Shown in pieces: positions 60,697 through 64,000 of a stretch of 64,000 nucleotides of DNA. The first letter of the stretch is position 1, and every line of letters begins with the position of its first letter. The notes under the pieces were generated by a model. That model did no database searches and was not told the DNA's origin. It saw only the letters and a list, made by a program, of their open reading frames with translations. This DNA comes from Actinomadura latina NBRC 106108 (lineage in GTDB: Bacteria; Actinomycetota; Actinomycetes; Streptosporangiales; Streptosporangiaceae), in the NCBI RefSeq assembly GCF_001552195.1, contig NZ_BCQS01000007.1, positions 62,001 through 126,000 on the forward strand, read 5' to 3'. A program made the position numbers and the translations under genes.

Positions 60697-62214
60697 ATGG
60701 AGGCGGTCGTACAGACGTCCCACGGGAAGGTGCGCGGCAGGACACGGGACGGTGTCACCGCCTTCCTGGGCATCCCCTACGCCGCGCCCCCGTTCGGGCC
60801 GAACCGCTTCCGGGCGCCGCGCCCGCCCGAGCCGTGGGACGGCGTCCGAGACGCCTTCGAGTACGGGCCGACCGCGCCCAAGCCCGGCTACCCCAGGCCG
60901 TTCGACACCCTGCTGCCCGACCCCGACGTCCCCGGCGACGACTGCCTCAACCTGAACGTCTGGACGCCCTGCTTCTCGGGGGGTACAGGGGGGTCGTCCC
61001 CCCTGAATGACACGACGCCGGAGCCGGGCGCCTCCGGGCTTCCGGTCATGGTGTGGATCCACGGCGGCGCGTTCCGCAACGGGTCCGGCGCCGTGCCCGT
61101 CTACAGCGGCCGCAACTTCGCCCGCGACGGCGTCGTCTGCGTGACGATCAACTACCGGCTCGGCGTGGAGGGCTTCGCCAACCTGCCGGGCGCCCCGCTC
61201 AACCGGGGGCTGCTCGACCAGATCGCCGCCCTGGAGTGGGTCCGCGACAACATCGCGGGCTTCGGCGGGGACCCGGGCAACGTCACGATCTTCGGCGAGT
61301 CGGCGGGCGGCATGAGCGTCACCACGCTGCTCTCCCTCGACCTCGGGCTGTTCCGCCGGGTGATCGCGCAGAGCGGCGCCGGCGGCATCGCGCAGGACCC
61401 GGACGACGCCATGCTCGTCACCAGGGAGATGGCCGCCCGGCTCGGCATCGAGCCGACCGCGGAGGCGTTCGCGGCGCTCGACCCGGCCGCGATCATCCCG
61501 GCGCAGGCGTCCGTCGCCGCGGAGGTCTCGATGGTGCCCGACCCCGGCCGCTGGGGCGCCACCACCGCGGCGGGCGCCATGTCCCTCACCCCGGTCCTGG
61601 ACGGCGAGCTGCTCTCCCGGCGCCCCGAGGACGCCATCGCCGCCGGCGCCGGGCGCGACGTCGACCTCCTCATCGGCTACACCTCCGAGGAGTTCCGGCT
61701 CTTCCTGATGCCGACCGGCCTCGCGGCCCAGCTCACCGACGAGGTGACGGGCCTGATCGCCGCCGGCATGGGCGTCCCGGCCGGGCTGCCCGCCGCCTAC
61801 CGCGACCGCCACCCGGACATGACGGCCGGCGAGCTGACGGCCACGATCATCACCGACCACCTGTTCCGGATCCCCGCCAACCGCACCGCCGCCGGGCACG
61901 CCGCGTCCGGCGGGCGGACCTGGATGTACGAGTTCGCGTGGCGGTCGCCGAACCACGACCTCGGCGCCTGCCACGCGCTGGAGCTGGGCTTCGTGTTCGA
62001 CACCCTGACCGCCGAACCCGACGGGCTGACCGGGCCGAACCCGCCGCAGGAGCTCGCCGACCGGATGCATCGCCACTGGACCCGGTTCGCCGCCGCCGGC
62101 GACCCCGGCTGGGAGCGCTTCGACCCGTCCACGCGGGCGGTGCAGACGTTCGGCGGGCCGTCCGACGAGGTCGTCCGCGACCCGCGCGGCGACATCCGCA
62201 AGCTCTGGGACTAG
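60697..62214 (+). CDS. type B carboxylesterase
   Basis: A 505-residue esterase. It has the early signature GIPYAAPPFGPNRFRAP near residue 23, DDCLNLNVWTP near 84, oxyanion HGGAF near 122, nucleophile Ser in IFGESAGGMSV near 200 and the catalytic His probably in CHALELGFVF near 424. Residues 92-110 are a Gly/Ser-rich insertion coming from a G-run/C-run DNA palindrome in frame. The ATG follows GGAGG. Its stop overlaps the convergent lhgO gene by four bases. Confidence 0.9.
   Translation: MEAVVQTSHGKVRGRTRDGVTAFLGIPYAAPPFGPNRFRAPRPPEPWDGVRDAFEYGPTAPKPGYPRPFDTLLPDPDVPGDDCLNLNVWTPCFSGGTGGSSPLNDTTPEPGASGLPVMVWIHGGAFRNGSGAVPVYSGRNFARDGVVCVTINYRLGVEGFANLPGAPLNRGLLDQIAALEWVRDNIAGFGGDPGNVTIFGESAGGMSVTTLLSLDLGLFRRVIAQSGAGGIAQDPDDAMLVTREMAARLGIEPTAEAFAALDPAAIIPAQASVAAEVSMVPDPGRWGATTAAGAMSLTPVLDGELLSRRPEDAIAAGAGRDVDLLIGYTSEEFRLFLMPTGLAAQLTDEVTGLIAAGMGVPAGLPAAYRDRHPDMTAGELTATIITDHLFRIPANRTAAGHAASGGRTWMYEFAWRSPNHDLGACHALELGFVFDTLTAEPDGLTGPNPPQELADRMHRHWTRFAAAGDPGWERFDPSTRAVQTFGGPSDEVVRDPRGDIRKLWD
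60987..61004. repeat. G-run/C-run palindrome inserted in frame in the esterase gene
   Basis: AGGGGGG-TCGT-CCCCCCT is a perfect stem inside the coding sequence. It resembles the G-run/C-run palindromes after the two initiator tRNAs (43287-43302 and about 50323-50338). Confidence 0.7.
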
Positions 62215-63398
62215 AGCCGCTCGACGACGTGCTCGGCGATGGCCATGGCCGACGTGGCCCCCGGGGACGGGGCGTTGCGGACGGTCACGACCGGGCCGAC
62301 ACGTCCGATGCGGAAGTCGTCGACGAGCGACCCGTCGGGGTCCACCGCCTGCGCGCGGACCCCGGCGGGCGCCGCGACGACGTCGGCCGCCGCGAGTTCC
62401 GGGACGAAGGCGCGCGCCTCCGCGACGAACGCCCGCTTGACCGCCGACCCGTACAGCTCCTTCGCGCCCGTCCGCCAGTGCCGCCGCGCCAGGCGCCGGA
62501 AGCCCGGCCAGCGGATCGTCTCCCACAGATCGGCCGGGCGGACGTCGCGCCGCCGGTAGCCCTCCCTGGCCAGCGCCAGGACGGCGTTGGGGCCGACGTC
62601 CACGCCGCCGTCCACGCGGCGCGTGAAGTGCACCCCGAGGAACGGGTAGCGGGGGTCGGGCACCGGGTAGATGAGGCCGCGGACCAGGTCCGTCCGGGAC
62701 GGGACGAGCCGGTAGTACTCGCCCCGGAACGGGATGATCGCCGGGGCCGGTGAGTCGCCCGCCAGGTGCGATACCCGGTCGGCCTGGAGCCCGGCGCACA
62801 CCACGAGCGCGTCGAACACCAGCTCCTCGTGCGCGGACGCGACCGTGACGCGGTCGCCGGCCCGGCCGAGACGGACGACCTCGAACCCCAGCCGCACCTC
62901 TCCGCCGCCCTGCACGACGTCGCCCGCGAACGCGCGGGCAACCGCCGGGAAGTCGACGATCGCGGTGGTGGGGGAGTGCAGCGCGGCCACCCCGGCGGCG
63001 TGCGGCTCGATCTCCCGCAGCCCGCCGCCCGCCAGGCGCCGCAGCCCCGGCACCCCGTTGGCCGCCGCGCGCCGCTCGATCTCGTCCAGGGCGGCCGTCT
63101 CCGACGCGTCGCGGGCGACGACGACCTTGCCGCACTCCTCGTAGGGCAGGTCCCGGTCGGTGCAGTAGTCCTTGAGCAGGCCGATCCCGCGCCTGCACAG
63201 CGTCGCTTTCAGCGAGCCCGGGGCGTAGTACAGGCCCGCGTGGGCGACGCCGCTGTTGTGGCCCGTTTGATGGGCCGCGACACGGTCCTCCTTGTCGAGG
63301 ACCGTGACGGTCGCGCCGGGGCGCGTCTGCGTCAGCCGGCGCGCGATCGCCAGCCCGAGAATCCCCGCGCCGACGACCCCGACCCGTGTTTCCGCCAC
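62211..63398 (-). CDS. lhgO: L-2-hydroxyglutarate oxidase
   Basis: A 395-residue FAD oxidase that would convert L-2-hydroxyglutarate to 2-oxoglutarate. The FAD site is VGVVGAGILGLAIARRL near residue 6, followed by HQTGHNSGVAHAGLYYAPGS, diagnostic of LhgO, near 43. Later YPFLGVHFTRRVDGGVDVGP near 240 lies in the substrate half. The start is GTG 63398. No partner gene for lysine or carbon catabolism is next to it. Confidence 0.9.
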   Translation of the reverse strand: MAETRVGVVGAGILGLAIARRLTQTRPGATVTVLDKEDRVAAHQTGHNSGVAHAGLYYAPGSLKATLCRRGIGLLKDYCTDRDLPYEECGKVVVARDASETAALDEIERRAAANGVPGLRRLAGGGLREIEPHAAGVAALHSPTTAIVDFPAVARAFAGDVVQGGGEVRLGFEVVRLGRAGDRVTVASAHEELVFDALVVCAGLQADRVSHLAGDSPAPAIIPFRGEYYRLVPSRTDLVRGLIYPVPDPRYPFLGVHFTRRVDGGVDVGPNAVLALAREGYRRRDVRPADLWETIRWPGFRRLARRHWRTGAKELYGSAVKRAFVAEARAFVPELAAADVVAAPAGVRAQAVDPDGSLVDDFRIGRVGPVVTVRNAPSPGATSAMAIAEHVVERL

Positions 63399-63424
63399 AT
63401 CCGCACCCTAGCGGTGGGCCGCGG

Positions 63425-63616
63425 TCAGCTCCCGAGGCGCTTGCGCCCCTGCGCGCGCACCCGCTTCCGCTGGGACGGGTCGAGCATCATGTACCCGACG
63501 AGCGGCGCGCCGATGACGCCGAGGATGATCAGCGCGCTCAGCCACCACGGGAAGACGAACAGGGTCAGGAAACCGACGACGACTCCGCCGATCACTACCT
63601 TGGTCTGGGTCGACAT
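63425..63616 (-). CDS. small two-helix membrane protein
   Basis: A 63-residue protein with two hydrophobic helices: VVIGGVVVGFLTLFVFPWW, then ALIILGVIGAPLVGYMML. A basic tail RKRVRAQGRKRLGS follows. No family recognised. ATG 63616 follows CGGAGG; the frame is open to 63679 without support. Confidence 0.7.
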   Translation of the reverse strand: MSTQTKVVIGGVVVGFLTLFVFPWWLSALIILGVIGAPLVGYMMLDPSQRKRVRAQGRKRLGS

Positions 63617-63750
63617 CTGGTACCTCCGTTTACGGGCCGCCCATCTGTGACAACGGCCGTCCCGCGACCGCTGTTCCACGATATGTCGCGAGTCGGGCGG
63701 ATGGCCATGATGATCTGGCCTCCACGGGAGGTATGCCCGGCGCCGGGCGG

Positions 63751-63810
63751 TCAGATGCGCGGTGCTCAGATGCGCGGTGCTCAGATGCGTCGGTGATCAG
63801 ATGCGCAGGG
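63751..63810. repeat. 15-base tandem repeat at the end of the IMPase-like gene
   Basis: Four units starting TCAGATGCGC/T: 63751-63765, 63766-63780, 63781-63796 (16 bases) and 63797 onward. The last unit is inside the coding region and contains its stop (TCA on this strand), so the gene's 3' end has been duplicated outwards. Confidence 0.85.
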
Positions 63811-64000
63811 AGAGTTGGCCGCCGCCCAGCGTCCGCAGGACCTCGGCGTGCAGTTTCCCGTTCGTGCAGACGACGCTGCCGCCGTCCGGGCCCGGCACGC
63901 CGGACAGGTCGGTGAACATCCCGCCGGCCTCCTCCACGATGACCTGGAGGGCGGCGAGGTCCCACAGCGACACCTCCGGCTCGGCGGAGATGTCGACCGC
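63797..64000 (-). CDS. inositol-monophosphatase-family enzyme, C-terminal fragment (window edge)
   Basis: The final 67 residues of a protein running off the right edge. [20 protein letters not shown] followed by FTDLSG is the W-D-x-A-A ... E-A-G-G metal-site element of the IMPase fold, and it ends GGGQLSLRI. Actinobacterial HisN (histidinol-phosphatase) and SuhB-type enzymes both fit; the visible part cannot decide. Confidence 0.75.
   Translation of the reverse strand, partial: AVDISAEPEVSLWDLAALQVIVEEAGGMFTDLSGVPGPDGGSVVCTNGKLHAEVLRTLGGGQLSLRI

Noticed and set aside
51998..63398. Assignment of the cluster to cholesterol/steroid degradation
   Set aside because: P450, SDR and acyl ligases fit loosely, but no ring-degrading genes (Kst, Hsa, Mce types) or clear KstR box are present.
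1..64000. CRISPR arrays, transposons or prophage
   Set aside because: No spaced identical repeats of CRISPR type and no transposase, Cas or phage structural proteins were seen on either strand.

Overview
The window is about 72% G+C chromosomal DNA from an actinomycete. Mycothiol-type maleylpyruvate isomerase genes, a mycoredoxin, WhiB7, AdnAB and UvrD2 point to a non-mycobacterial filamentous actinomycete. A Thermomonosporaceae/Actinomadura-like source is my best guess, but that is inference. Codon bias is strong, so most antisense open frames are meaningless. Both edges cut genes: adnA on the left and an inositol-monophosphatase-family gene on the right.

The backbone keeps the gene order known from Mycobacterium tuberculosis Rv3202c to Rv3193c: adnA-adnB (1-5892), nudC (20809), mycoredoxin (21803), uvrD2 (22231), whiB7 (30005), an ABC1 kinase (30794), a Rv3195-like protein (35345), a UPF0182 membrane protein (37976) and a PDZ/Lon-like protease (42051). 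Accessory genes are inserted into this order.

The first insert (about 5.9-20.8 kb) holds a methyltransferase, a DUF222-like fragment with SOS-like boxes, an acyl-CoA synthetase, a DUF222 protein without its HNH nuclease, and two DinB/mycothiol-type proteins. It also holds a four-gene, translationally coupled siderophore operon (18242 to 12810, minus strand): ATP-grasp, two IucA/IucC synthetases and a PLP decarboxylase. This resembles vibrioferrin PvsA-B-D-E, and an IdeR/DmdR-type iron box lies upstream. HD, DUF4031 and M20 peptidase genes follow.

The second insert (24.3-29.4 kb) carries tesB, a NarL-type response regulator and a convergent, 3'-overlapping sensor kinase made of two fused kinase modules, the first degenerate. 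An epoxide hydrolase gene follows. The whiB7 gene has its own WhiB7-type promoter, a 111-codon upstream ORF and an attenuator hairpin.

From 43 kb two initiator tRNA genes lie in a near-identical duplicated segment. They flank an acyl-CoA synthetase, a PucR regulator divergent from the proline catabolic pair (proline dehydrogenase, P5C dehydrogenase) and a P450. After 51.9 kb a lipid-type cluster follows: acyl-AMP ligase, a 1007-residue alpha/beta-hydrolase/degenerate AMP-ligase fusion, P450, SDR, a DUF2236 oxygenase divergent from a TetR regulator, a carboxylesterase and L-2-hydroxyglutarate oxidase. Its product is unknown. It is the best candidate for undescribed metabolism here, together with the siderophore operon and the fused kinase.
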